The notes under the pieces are model-generated. The model was given only the letters and a program-made list of their open reading frames with translations, was not told the origin of the DNA and ran no database searches. Source: DATGJX01 sp963830545 (lineage in GTDB: Bacteria > Vulcanimicrobiota > Vulcanimicrobiia > Vulcanimicrobiales > Vulcanimicrobiaceae). From it: DNA of 64,000 bases. The stretch lies in contig CAWHMK010000001.1 in NCBI GenBank assembly GCA_963830545.1, forward strand, positions 620,001-684,000, written 5' to 3'. Positions within the stretch are counted from its first letter, which is position 1. Each line of letters opens with the position of its first letter. Positions 16,064-24,464 of this stretch are shown here, in pieces. The translations under genes were made by a program, and so were the position numbers.

Positions 16064-17712
16064 GCGATCCACGTTTGGCCGCCATCCCCGACATCCACGG
16101 TCACGCCAAGGGCGAACACAAACCGTTCGCCGAGGAACGGCCGATTGCGTATTCCCCGCGCATGCTCTTTTTGTGGTTCTACCATGCATGCCGCCGCGGA
16201 TCGCCGCGCTTCATGATGGTGAGCGACCACATCAACTATTTGACGTTCGAGGATCCGGGTGCGGTGCACACCGTGCGCCGGGCGCTCAAACTCGCCGAGG
16301 CCGGCGATCTTTACGGCGCCGCGGAAACCGCAGGCGTCGACGTAACGCACGCGGCGGTCGTCTCGCAGGGATTGCGGCGCGGCATGCGCTTTTCGATCGG
16401 GGCGGAGGTCGACAACGATCCCCGCGCCAGACCGGACGCGCAGAATATCGTGGACGCGATGCGCCCAGACGGCATGGTCAGGTCGGTGCACTTCCTCACG
16501 ATCGATCACCCGGAAAAGGGTGCGGATTATCAGTGGAACTTCGACAATCCGGAGTTCCGCGATTTATACGACGTCGTCGGAACCGAGCGCACCTGGGAAC
16601 TGTACGTGGCCAAACTGCTCGACGACATCGAGAAGCTCCCGGGGCACATCGTCGGCCATTTTTACGCGCCCGCGAATTTCGGACACTGGCCGGACGCCGC
16701 GAAATTGGAAACGTACGAAGACCGGCTGCTGACTGCATGCGCTGCTCGCGGCATCGCGGTGGAGATCAATACGCGCTATCTCTATCGCGACAATCCGCCC
16801 GAGCTCAAAGAGAAGTACCGCGCGGCGCTCGACCGGCTCATACGCAAGGCGAAGGTCAAGAACGTCGGCATCGCGATCGGTTCCGATGCGCATAGCCCTA
16901 AAGATCAAGGCAACGGATTCGCTGAAATCCTTCAGATGCTCGACGCAGCGGGAATCAACGAAATCGTGTTCCCCGTGAACGGCCGCTTGGCGCGCGTTGC
17001 GCTGCGCGCCACGAAAGAACATCTGCAAAAAGTGAAGGCGCAGGAACCTGCGCCGCAGCCCGGCAGCAGCATCAGCGGCTTCGGACGCGCCGAGCTCGGG
17101 CTTCCCGAACGCGAAGAAGGCGAGGAACTTCGCGAAGCGGCCGGAGCGAAGACCCGTCATGACGCAGGGCCGCGCAAACGCGCAAGCGGCCCGGCGCGCG
17201 CAACGAAGAAACCGGCGAAAGCAACTTCCGAGCGCGAGGTCAAAGCGCCCAAGCCTGAGCCAAAAACCGCCAAGACGGCCGCACAGAAGCCTCCCGCCAA
17301 ACCCGCAAAAGCACCGAAGCCCGTGGCAAAGCCCCCCGCGAAACCGGCTGCGAAGCCCATCGCGAAAGCGCCGGCGAAAATCGCCGCCAAAACGGCCGCG
17401 AAACCGGCAGCGAAACCGGCCGCAAAGTCCGCCGGCAAAGCACCGAAAGCGGCCGTGAAATCGGCTGCGAAGATACCGGCGAAAGCTTCGGCAAAGAGCG
17501 TGAAGGCGGCGGCAAAGAAAGTACCGGCGAAAACGAGCGCCGTGAAGAAATCGGCGGCTGCAAAAAAAACCGGCGCGGCAAAAAAGGCGGCTCCGAAAAA
17601 GGCTGCGCCGGCGAAAAAAACGGCGGTGAAAAAAGCGGGAGCACCCGCGAAGCGGAAAGTTTCAACACCAAAGAGAGCGGCAACAAAGAAAAGCACCACA
17701 AAACGTCGTTGA
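16060..17712 (+). CDS. PHP-domain phosphoesterase with histone H1-like Lys/Ala/Pro tail
   Basis: About 550 residues. Residues 1-330 are a PHP (polymerase and histidinol phosphatase) metal-dependent phosphoesterase: PDIHGHAKGEH, MMVSDHINYL, FSIGAEVD, VRSVHFLTIDHPE, GHIVGHFYAPA, AVEINTRYLY and IAIGSDAHSPKD supply the usual His/Asp metal ligands. From about residue 355 to the end it is almost wholly Lys, Ala and Pro in loose repeats such as AAKPAAKPAAK and PKKAAPAKK, like eukaryotic H1 and bacterial HU or Lsr2-type tails, which bind nucleic acid. The start is not certain: CTG 16060 has AAGGAAG upstream and overlaps the pcp stop; TTG 16075 is the alternative. Confidence 0.8.
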   Translation: MSDPRLAAIPDIHGHAKGEHKPFAEERPIAYSPRMLFLWFYHACRRGSPRFMMVSDHINYLTFEDPGAVHTVRRALKLAEAGDLYGAAETAGVDVTHAAVVSQGLRRGMRFSIGAEVDNDPRARPDAQNIVDAMRPDGMVRSVHFLTIDHPEKGADYQWNFDNPEFRDLYDVVGTERTWELYVAKLLDDIEKLPGHIVGHFYAPANFGHWPDAAKLETYEDRLLTACAARGIAVEINTRYLYRDNPPELKEKYRAALDRLIRKAKVKNVGIAIGSDAHSPKDQGNGFAEILQMLDAAGINEIVFPVNGRLARVALRATKEHLQKVKAQEPAPQPGSSISGFGRAELGLPEREEGEELREAAGAKTRHDAGPRKRASGPARATKKPAKATSEREVKAPKPEPKTAKTAAQKPPAKPAKAPKPVAKPPAKPAAKPIAKAPAKIAAKTAAKPAAKPAAKSAGKAPKAAVKSAAKIPAKASAKSVKAAAKKVPAKTSAVKKSAAAKKTGAAKKAAPKKAAPAKKTAVKKAGAPAKRKVSTPKRAATKKSTTKRR

Positions 17713-17742
17713 GGCGCGCATTCAGTGCGCCTCAACCCTTTT
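17709..17742 (+). terminator. Hairpin terminator between the PHP gene and the EF-G paralogue
   Basis: TTGAGGCGC and GCGCCTCAA form a nine-base-pair stem around a nine-base loop, followed by CCCTTTT. The stem overlaps the PHP stop codon. The T run is short, so termination may be partial. Confidence 0.6.
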
Positions 17743-17760
17743 GCACGGCAAGGAGATCGT

Positions 17761-19803
17761 ATGGCGTCCGATAGTTCTCGTGCGCGCAACATCGCAATCG
17801 TCGGGGCCCATCACGCCGGAAAGACAACGCTGGTAGAAGCGATTCTGGTGCATTGCGGCGCGATCGGCCGCCGAGGAAGCGTGACCGAGGGCACGACCAC
17901 CACGGACTACGAACCCGAATGTATCGAGCACGCGCAATCGACCTGCGTCGGATTCGCGCATTGCACGGCGGACGGAATAGACATGACGCTCGTCGACTGC
18001 CCGGGATTCATCGACTTTTTCGAAGAGACGAAACTGGCGGTTTCCGGATGTGACGCCGCCGTCGTCGTCGTCGACGCGGATCCCGCGCGCGTCTCGCAAG
18101 TGCAGATGCTGCTGGAATTCCTCGAGTCGCGCAAGATGCCGCATCTGTTCGTCGTGAACAAGATGGATCGTCCCGGTGCGGACTTCACCGGAACCGTCGA
18201 AGAACTGCAGCGCTGCTACGGCCGCCATGTCGTCGCCGAACAGTTGCCCATAGGCGCGGCAGAAACGTTCAAAGGTTTCGTGGATTTGGCGGATCGCAAG
18301 GCCTATCTCTTCGACGGCAGCAAATTGCAAGATACCGAGATTCCCGTGGAACTGCGAGATCGCGTTGAAACCGCCCGCGCGCAGCTGCTCGAGGCCATGG
18401 CGGATTTCGACGATCATCTCATGGAAGAGTTGCTCGAAGGCGTCGATCCTGCGCAGGACGAGGTTGAAAAAGATCTGTGCGAAGAGTGCTCGCACGATCA
18501 AATCATCCCGGTTCTCGCAACCGCCGGTTTGTCCGGCGCGGGCGCCGGTGCGCTCGTGCAGGCGATGGAAAAATGGTTCCCCTCGCCGCTCGATGCCGAG
18601 CAAGTCGACGCGGAGGGTCGTCGCATCGAACCCAAAGCCGACGGTCCCGTGATCGCGCACGTCATCAAGACGATCATCCATCCGCAGTCGGGAAAAGTTT
18701 CGGTCGTTCGCGTGCTTTCCGGTACGTTGAAATCCGATTCGACGCTGACGAACATTTCGAAGAACTCGGAAAAGGTGCGCTCCGCCGGTCTGTACCGTCT
18801 GCAGGGCAAGAAGCAGGAAGCGATCTCCGAGGCGCCCGCAGGAAGTCTTGCGGCCATCGCGCGGCTTGAAACGGTTGCAACCGGCGACACGCTCACGGAA
18901 AACGCGTTCAAAGTACTGCTTCCCCGCGTAACGCCGTCCGAACCCGTTTTCGGCGTTGCGATCCGGCCGAAGGAGCGTATGGACGAGGCCAAGATTTCGC
19001 AGATGCTCGCGCGCGTCATCGACGAGGATCCCGCGCTGCGCCTCGAACGCGCGCCGATCACGAACGAGCTGCAGCTGCTGGGCAGCGGCGAGCAGCATGT
19101 GAGCATTGCCGTCGAGCGGCTGACGCGCAAGTTCAAAGTCGAAGTGATGACCGCGCCGCCGGCGATTCCGTACCAAGAAACGATCACCGCCGGAACCGAA
19201 GTGCACTCGCGCTACAAGCATCAGACGGGCGGCCACGGGCAATTCGGCGACGTGTGGCTGCGTTTCCAGCCGCGCGATCGCGGCAACGGCGTCACCTTCG
19301 AGGAGCGCATCGTGGGCGGCGTCGTTCCGCGCCAGTTCATCCCCGCGGTGGAAAAAGGCGTGCGCGAAGCGCTCATACACGGCAGCGTCGGCGGATATCC
19401 GGTAACGGATCTGAACGTCGTTCTTTTCGATGGCGCGTATCACGACGTCGATTCCAGCGAACAAGCGTTCAAGACGGCGGCCGGCATGGGCGTGCGCGAC
19501 GCGCTGCCCAAGTGCAATCCGGTGGTGCTCGAACCGATCGTTCGCGTTCAAGTCACGGTACCGACGCAGTACACCTCCACCGTTATCCAGCAACTCACCG
19601 GCAAGCGGGGGCAAATACTGGGAATGAATCCGGCCGGCAAGAGCGGCCACGACACGGTCGAAGCGGACGTTCCGCAGGTGGAGCTAGCGCGCTACATCAC
19701 CGAGCTTCGAACGGCGACGCAGGGCCTGGGCACGTACACCTGGCGGCACGAGCGGTTCGACGCGGTGCCCGGCAAATGGACCGGGCCGAAGGCAGCGGTC
19801 TAA
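17761..19803 (+). CDS. Elongation factor G-like GTPase (EF-G paralogue)
   Basis: A 680-residue translational GTPase with all five EF-G domains. The G1 loop is GAHHAGKTTL, G3 is LVDCPGFIDF and G4 is VVNKMDRPG. Domain II has PQSGKVSVVRVLSG and domain IV has YKHQTGGHGQFGDVWL and IVGGVVPRQFIPAVEKG. The unusual G1 loop, the missing standard DHGKTT and the Cys-rich stretch DLCEECSHDQ mark the divergent EF-G2/FusA2-like group, not the housekeeping translocase. ATG follows AAGGAGA. It stands alone between a terminator and a peptide-binding lipoprotein gene. The exact role, translocation or recycling under stress, is not predictable. Confidence 0.85.
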   Translation: MASDSSRARNIAIVGAHHAGKTTLVEAILVHCGAIGRRGSVTEGTTTTDYEPECIEHAQSTCVGFAHCTADGIDMTLVDCPGFIDFFEETKLAVSGCDAAVVVVDADPARVSQVQMLLEFLESRKMPHLFVVNKMDRPGADFTGTVEELQRCYGRHVVAEQLPIGAAETFKGFVDLADRKAYLFDGSKLQDTEIPVELRDRVETARAQLLEAMADFDDHLMEELLEGVDPAQDEVEKDLCEECSHDQIIPVLATAGLSGAGAGALVQAMEKWFPSPLDAEQVDAEGRRIEPKADGPVIAHVIKTIIHPQSGKVSVVRVLSGTLKSDSTLTNISKNSEKVRSAGLYRLQGKKQEAISEAPAGSLAAIARLETVATGDTLTENAFKVLLPRVTPSEPVFGVAIRPKERMDEAKISQMLARVIDEDPALRLERAPITNELQLLGSGEQHVSIAVERLTRKFKVEVMTAPPAIPYQETITAGTEVHSRYKHQTGGHGQFGDVWLRFQPRDRGNGVTFEERIVGGVVPRQFIPAVEKGVREALIHGSVGGYPVTDLNVVLFDGAYHDVDSSEQAFKTAAGMGVRDALPKCNPVVLEPIVRVQVTVPTQYTSTVIQQLTGKRGQILGMNPAGKSGHDTVEADVPQVELARYITELRTATQGLGTYTWRHERFDAVPGKWTGPKAAV

Positions 19804-19851
19804 CCGCAGCGAAAGAGCGCGGTTCCTTGCTCACCATTGGAGGATAGCGGA

Positions 19852-21489
19852 TTGATTCGACGGCTTTTGGCCTTTGCAGCGTTGGCAGCGCTGATCGCAG
19901 GCTGCTCTCAAAGTGGCGGCGGCAGCACGACCGGCGGCGGCGCGGCCGGCGGAACGCAGCGCGGCGTACTTCGCGTTGCGATCCAGCAAGACGTCAAGAA
20001 TCTCAATCCGCTTCTCAACTCGAACACGACCGACGGCATGATCGGATTTCTGATGTTCGAACCGCTGATTCACGCCGATCCCAAAGGCGACCCGGTGCCG
20101 ATGCTGGCCGCGAGCGTGCCGACCCTGCGCAACGGCGGCATCGCCAAAGACGGATTGACGATTACGTACCACCTGCGTAAGAACGTCAAATGGACGGACG
20201 GCGTTCCCGTCACGAGCAAGGACGTCAAGTGGTCGTGGCAAGCGATTATGAACCGGAACAACAACATCATTTCGCTGCACGGCTACGACTACATCAAAAG
20301 CATCGACACGCCCGACGACTACACGGTCGTCGTTCATCTCAAGCAGAAGTTCTCGCCGTTCGTAAGCACGTTTTTCGCCGACAGCGACCAGCCGTATCCG
20401 GTTGCGCCGGCGCACGTCCTCTCGAAGTACCCAAACATCAACACTATTCCGTTCAACAGCAATCCGAACGTGAGCGACGGACCGTTCAAGTTCGCGCGCT
20501 GGGTCCACGGCGATCACATCGAACTTACGGCGAACGACGGGTTCTTCTTGGGTAAGCCGGGCTTGCGCGGTATTTTCATCCGCGTAGTGCCGGACGAGAA
20601 CACGACGGTCAACCTGCTGCGCACGCACGACGTCGATTGGATGTTCCAAGCCTCGATCAACAACTATCCCGTCGTCAAGAACATTCCCGGTACGCACATC
20701 GTGTGGGTCAACGTAAACGGATACGAATCGATTTACTTGAATACGCAGCGTTCGTATCTGCAAGACGTTCGCGTCCGCCAAGCCGTCGCGTACGCGCTCG
20801 ACAAGGCGCGCCTCGTGCAGACCTCGACGTTCGGGCAGGACCAGGTTGCCACCGAAGATCAACCGCCGTTCATGTGGTCGTACGATCCGAGCATCAAAGA
20901 CTATGTTCACGACGTTCCGACGGCCAGACAATTGCTGCAGCAAGCCGGATGGGCGCCCGGGCCGAGCGGCATCATGACCAAAGGCGGACAGCCGCTCACG
21001 CTGGTGCTCGTCACCGACAACAGCAACGTCACCCGCCGCAAGAACAGCATCGTCATTCAAGAGATGCTGCGCCAGGCGGGCATCAACGTCGAGGTCAAGT
21101 ACTTTCCGGGAGACGTGCTTTTCGCGCAAGCCGCCGCCGGCGGCATCCTGCAGGGCGGGAACTTCGATCTCGGGCTCGCAGGGTGGTACGCAGGCACCGA
21201 TCCGGACGATGCAACGCTTTTCACCTGTGCGAACGTCGCGCCCAAGGGCTACAATTATTCACGGTACTGCAACGCCGAAATGGATGCCGTGCAGCAGTCG
21301 GCGCTGACCAGCTACGATCGCCCGACGCGCAGCCGCGACTACGCACGGATTCAGTATCTGCTGCACCGCGACGTACCGCAGATCTTCCTCTGGTACACCC
21401 GCCAGATGCAACCGATCAGCGACGGCTTCAAGGGCTTTGCGCCCAATCCGGTCACCGAGTCTTGGAATGCATGGCAATGGAGTATTTAG
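19852..21489 (+). CDS. Peptide ABC transporter substrate-binding lipoprotein (SBP_bac_5)
   Basis: A 545-residue solute-binding protein of the DppA/OppA family. TTG 19852, eight bases after GGAGG, gives a lipoprotein signal (RRLLAFAALAALIAGC) with the lipobox LIAGC, so the protein is lipid-anchored outside the membrane. Family motifs follow: LVVAIQQDVKNLNPLL-like VAIQQDVKNLNP, WTDGVPVTSKDVKWSW, GPFKFARWVHGDHIEL and VRVRQAVAYALDKARL-like VRQAVAYALDKARL. The usual permease and ATPase genes are not adjacent, so it may work with components coded elsewhere. Confidence 0.88.
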   Translation: MIRRLLAFAALAALIAGCSQSGGGSTTGGGAAGGTQRGVLRVAIQQDVKNLNPLLNSNTTDGMIGFLMFEPLIHADPKGDPVPMLAASVPTLRNGGIAKDGLTITYHLRKNVKWTDGVPVTSKDVKWSWQAIMNRNNNIISLHGYDYIKSIDTPDDYTVVVHLKQKFSPFVSTFFADSDQPYPVAPAHVLSKYPNINTIPFNSNPNVSDGPFKFARWVHGDHIELTANDGFFLGKPGLRGIFIRVVPDENTTVNLLRTHDVDWMFQASINNYPVVKNIPGTHIVWVNVNGYESIYLNTQRSYLQDVRVRQAVAYALDKARLVQTSTFGQDQVATEDQPPFMWSYDPSIKDYVHDVPTARQLLQQAGWAPGPSGIMTKGGQPLTLVLVTDNSNVTRRKNSIVIQEMLRQAGINVEVKYFPGDVLFAQAAAGGILQGGNFDLGLAGWYAGTDPDDATLFTCANVAPKGYNYSRYCNAEMDAVQQSALTSYDRPTRSRDYARIQYLLHRDVPQIFLWYTRQMQPISDGFKGFAPNPVTESWNAWQWSI

Positions 21490-22028
21490 GACCTCAGGAT
21501 CCCATATCGCGAATTCCCGATCTCACATGGCTGCGCAAGATCATCGTCGAACGCGCGCTCACGCGCGGTGATTACCTGCTTTCGGGCGGCGTGCGCAGCG
21601 ATTATTACATCGACAAATTCCGCCTGTTCTCCGATCCGCAGATCCTGCGGCGCATTGCGAGGCTCTTCGTTCCCATCATCGCTGAAACGAATCCGGACCT
21701 CATCGCGGGCACGGAACTGGGCGGCGTCGTCATCGCTACAGCAGTTTCTCAGCTCAGCAACGTGCCGCTGCTCGCCGTGCGAAAACAGCCGAAGGGCTAT
21801 GGTGCTTTTCCGGGCGAGTTCGTCGAAGGCGGCTATCAGCCGGGGCAGCACGTGCTGCTGCTGGAAGACGTAGTAACCACCGGTCGCGAGTTGCTTGCCT
21901 CAAAAGCGCGCTTGGAAGAATTGAATCTCAAAGTGACGTGCTGTGCGGTCGTGAGCCGCGGCTTGGCTCCCGTGCGTTCGCTCATCGCGTTCTCGCTGCC
22001 GCGCGGTCAAGCGCAGAACGAAAACTAA
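21471..22028 (+). CDS. pyrE: Orotate phosphoribosyltransferase
   Basis: A 185-residue type I phosphoribosyltransferase. The PRPP-binding motif is VLLLEDVVTTGREL; LTRGDYLLSGGVRSDYYIDKF and LIAGTELGGVVIA are typical of PyrE. It forms OMP from orotate and PRPP in pyrimidine synthesis. Starts at ATG 21471 or 21477, both within the end of the preceding lipoprotein gene, with no strong ribosome site, implying coupling. No other pyr gene is nearby. Confidence 0.88.
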   Translation: MAMEYLGPQDPISRIPDLTWLRKIIVERALTRGDYLLSGGVRSDYYIDKFRLFSDPQILRRIARLFVPIIAETNPDLIAGTELGGVVIATAVSQLSNVPLLAVRKQPKGYGAFPGEFVEGGYQPGQHVLLLEDVVTTGRELLASKARLEELNLKVTCCAVVSRGLAPVRSLIAFSLPRGQAQNEN

Positions 22029-22036
22029 TAGCGGCT

Positions 22037-22453
22037 TCACGGAAGCGCTGCGTAGACTTCGGCCGCGTGTCCGTCGACCTTCACTTTCGGCCACACTTTG
22101 AGAATCGTGCCGGCGCCGTCGATTAGGAACGTCGAGCGTCCGGTCACGCCGAATGCGTCCCGCAGCTTGGAATCGACGTCCGCGAGCAGCGTGAACGGAA
22201 TGCCGTATTTCGCTTTGAATTTCTGATGTGACGCGATCGAGTCGCGGCTCACCCCGACGATTTCGACGCCCTTGCGCGTGAATTGCGAGAATGCATCGCG
22301 AAACTGCGACGCCTCGTTCGTTCAACCCGGTGTATCGTCTTTCGGATAGAACCACAACACAAGCGGCTTTCCCATCAGGTCGCCCGTACTGATGCTTCTG
22401 CCGGCGTCGTCCAAGACGCCGATTGCCGGCATTTTTGCGCCTTCCTCGAGCAT
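22037..22453 (-). CDS. BCP-type peroxiredoxin, probable selenoprotein (in-frame UGA at codon 44)
   Basis: A thiol-dependent peroxidase of the BCP/PrxQ family, 138 residues when read through UGA. ATG 22453 follows GGGAGG by seven bases. The catalytic motif reads FYPKDDTPG-UGA-TNEASQFRD: codon 44, at 22324-22322, is UGA exactly where the family has its peroxidatic Cys, and the frame continues uninterrupted through GVEIVGVSRDS, YGIPFTLLADVD and GRSTFLIDGAGTILKVWP. The resolving Cys five residues on is Ser. Selenocysteine at this site is known in other bacterial peroxiredoxins. A SECIS-like hairpin follows. A nonsense mutation or base error is the alternative. No sel genes lie in the window. Confidence 0.8.
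22293..22312 (-). promoter_or_regulatory. Candidate bacterial SECIS hairpin after the peroxiredoxin UGA
   Basis: On the minus strand, nine bases after the UGA, GCGUCGC pairs with GCGAUGC (seven pairs, one G-U) around the six-base loop AGUUUC. Bacterial SECIS elements lie just downstream of the UGA and carry a small apical loop with a G-U near its 5' side, as in E. coli fdhF. The loop G is 17 bases past the UGA, within the usual range. The sequence is also coding, so the stem could be chance. Confidence 0.6.
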
Positions 22454-22525
22454 TTCAGATCCTCCCGATATACGCCGCTTCGCACGCCGACCTGACGCGC
22501 AAGGTCTTCCGCGCTCACCACGATA

Positions 22526-23131
22526 ATGAGACGCAGCGATCGCATGGACACTCCTTCGCCGCGCCGACCCAACCTCCCCGCGCGCATCCGCTTGCGCTTG
22601 CGCTCGTCGAGCGTTTAGGCGGCCGGCCCGGCGCGCGCGTTTTGGAAATCGGTACGGGAAGCGGACGCAATACCGGCGTGCTCGGCTCGGCGGGATTTTT
22701 CGTGCACGCAATCTCGGACGATCGCGTGCAGAGTTTTAAGCCGGACGGACGTTACGACGCCGCGCTCAGCACGCACGCACTGCTGCACGGAACGCCCCAA
22801 ACGATTGCCGCGATCCTCGATCGGATTTCGCCTGCACTCGGGGAAGGTGCGCCGCTCTATGCGACGTTCGCATCGGTCGCCGATGCGCGATGCGGTAAAG
22901 GAACGAAAGTGGATGAAGATACCTTCGCGGCCGACTCCGGTGACGAGATAGGAATCGCACACGCGTTTTTTCGAGAGGAACGCTTACGAACGATGATCGG
23001 ACGCGGCTTCATCATCGAATCGCTGGAAGAATTACCCGTCGACGACGTGACCGGATCGTGGGCTCACGCGCAGCGCACCACCGGAAGCGTTCACTGGTTC
23101 GTGAAGGCGCTCCCGCGCGCGATCGTCAATA
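22526..23131 (+). CDS. SAM-dependent methyltransferase-like protein, both ends unclear
   Basis: A class I methyltransferase core is clear: GARVLEIGTGSGRNTGVLG (motif I), ISDDRVQSFKPDGRYDAALST and LLHGTPQTIAAILDRISPALGEG. The coding frame has no normal start; ATG 22526 (then MDTPSP after a second Met) lies in another frame and would need a one-base shift near 22560-22580. The frame also fails to stop: it runs on antisense to the rhodanese and thiG genes. A stop at 23130-23132 in another frame would fit the convergent gene end, so a second indel near 23115 is suspected. Limits are approximate. Confidence 0.5.
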
Positions 23132-23443
23132 ACGGGGTAATGATGGGTCGACGCGCTGTGCGTACGCGTCGATGCCGCCTGCAACGTTGTGGACGTTGGG
23201 AAACCCCTGCATTTCGAGAAACCGCGCTACACGCTCGCTGCGTCCGCCATGATGACAGAGCACCGCAATTTCGGATGCGCGATCCATATCAGCCGTGCGC
23301 GCCGGAATCTGCCGCATGGGGATGTGCAGCGACTCCGGAAGCGCCGCAGCCTGCACCTCGAACGGCTCGCGAACGTCGAGCAGCACAAACGCTTTACCGC
23401 TCGCGCGCCATTGCGCGAGCTCTTCGACGGTTATCTCCCGCAA
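23126..23443 (-). CDS. Rhodanese-like sulfurtransferase
   Basis: A 105-residue single-domain rhodanese. LTLREITVEELAQW opens it, FVLLDVREPFEVQ is the CH2A-like motif and VLCHHGGRSERVA carries the catalytic persulfide Cys. TTG 23443 sits two bases after the thiG stop. In this position it plausibly supplies or relays sulfur for ThiS thiocarboxylation, a role that rhodanese domains (ThiI, ThiF fusions) play elsewhere; that assignment is by context. Confidence 0.85.
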   Translation of the reverse strand: MREITVEELAQWRASGKAFVLLDVREPFEVQAAALPESLHIPMRQIPARTADMDRASEIAVLCHHGGRSERVARFLEMQGFPNVHNVAGGIDAYAQRVDPSLPRY

Positions 23444-23445
23444 GG

Positions 23446-24231
23446 TTAGGTTTTCTCGACCGCGATAAGGTTTTGCATGGGGCTCGATGCGTTTGCGTAC
23501 AAGCGCTTTTCCATGCGTCCGGAAAGATACGCAAGGCGCCCCGCCTGCACGGCATGGTTCATCGCTTTTGCCATGCGGACCGGATCTTTTGCCGCTGCAA
23601 TGCCCGTATTCATGAGTACCGCATCCGCGCCGAGTTCCATGACGATCGCGGCGTCGCTCGCGGTTCCCACGCCGGCATCGACGATGACCGGTACCCGGGC
23701 TCGCTCCTTGATGATGCGAATGGAATACGGATTGCAGACGCCCAGGCCGCTGCCGATCGGCGCGGCGAGCGGCATCACGGCCGAGCAGCCTTCTTCTTCC
23801 AGGCGTTTGCACGCTACCGGATCGTCGACGACGTACGGCAGCACGGTAAAGCCGTCTTTCACCAGCTGCGCCGCAGCTGCGAGCGTTTCACTCGTATCGG
23901 GATACAGCGTGTGCGGATCGCCGATGACTTCCAATTTGATCAAATCGGTCTCCAGCAGCTCGCGCGCAAGATGTGCCGTGAGCACCGCTTCCTTCGCGTT
24001 ATAGCAACCGGCGGTGTTCGGCAATATGGAATATTTGCCGCGATCGATATAGTCGAGTAGCGTTTTTCCGCTCCGCTCGTCCAAGTTGATGCGGCGAATA
24101 GCCACCGTGACGAGCTCGCTGCCGCTGGCCTCGTGCGCCTGCTGCATTACCTCGACGGATGGGTACTTGCCCGTTCCGACGATGAGACGCGAAGTGAGTG
24201 AGTACGTTCCGATTTGCAAGAGATCGTTCAT
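23446..24231 (-). CDS. thiG: Thiazole synthase ThiG
   Basis: A 261-residue TIM-barrel enzyme that condenses 1-deoxy-xylulose-5-phosphate, dehydroglycine and ThiS thiocarboxylate into the thiazole of thiamine. Motifs include SRLIVGTGKYPS, ILPNTAGCYNAKEAV, DLIKLEVIGD with the Schiff-base Lys, MPLAAPIGSGLGV and PVIVDAGVGTASDAA. ATG 24231. Sits between thiS and a rhodanese gene in a thiazole operon. Confidence 0.95.
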   Translation of the reverse strand: MNDLLQIGTYSLTSRLIVGTGKYPSVEVMQQAHEASGSELVTVAIRRINLDERSGKTLLDYIDRGKYSILPNTAGCYNAKEAVLTAHLARELLETDLIKLEVIGDPHTLYPDTSETLAAAAQLVKDGFTVLPYVVDDPVACKRLEEEGCSAVMPLAAPIGSGLGVCNPYSIRIIKERARVPVIVDAGVGTASDAAIVMELGADAVLMNTGIAAAKDPVRMAKAMNHAVQAGRLAYLSGRMEKRLYANASSPMQNLIAVEKT

Positions 24232-24247
24232 GTCGTTCCTATACGCG

Positions 24248-24448
24248 TTATCCGCCGGCGACTGCGCGGATGATTTCGATACGATCGCCGTCGTTGACCG
24301 GCTCCTCTCCGAACGCGGAGCGGCGCACGACGCGATCGTTTTTCGCAACGGCGATGCCGCGTTCGGGCGCTCGAACGCGCTCGAGAATGCCCGCGATTGT
24401 CATTCCGTCCGGAAGCTCGTGGGGTTCGCCGTTGATCGTTGCTTTCAC
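24248..24448 (-). CDS. thiS: Sulfur-carrier protein ThiS
   Basis: A 66-residue ubiquitin-like protein: ATINGEPHELPDGMTIAG at the start, RGIAVAKNDRVV in the middle, and the required C-terminal Gly-Gly (AVAGG) that is adenylated and thiocarboxylated. GTG 24448 gives the usual length; an ATG at 24481 would add 11 residues and overlap thiO. No ThiF adenylyltransferase is in the window. Confidence 0.9.
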   Translation of the reverse strand: MKATINGEPHELPDGMTIAGILERVRAPERGIAVAKNDRVVRRSAFGEEPVNDGDRIEIIRAVAGG

Positions 24449-24464
24449 CGTTTGTTCCGCTTCG

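Noticed and set aside
17157..17792. Minus-strand Phe/Ala-rich frame opposite the PHP tail
   Set aside because: It is the reverse of the Lys/Ala/Pro repeats and mirrors their periodicity; no independent start signal or homology.
17722..19650. Long minus-strand open frame opposite the EF-G paralogue
   Set aside because: It is a codon-bias shadow of a clear translational GTPase; its translation is His/Arg-rich and has no recognisable domain.
23147..24060. Extension of the methyltransferase reading frame through the thiG region
   Set aside because: It reads antisense to well-supported rhodanese and thiG genes and shows no conserved sequence past about 23130.
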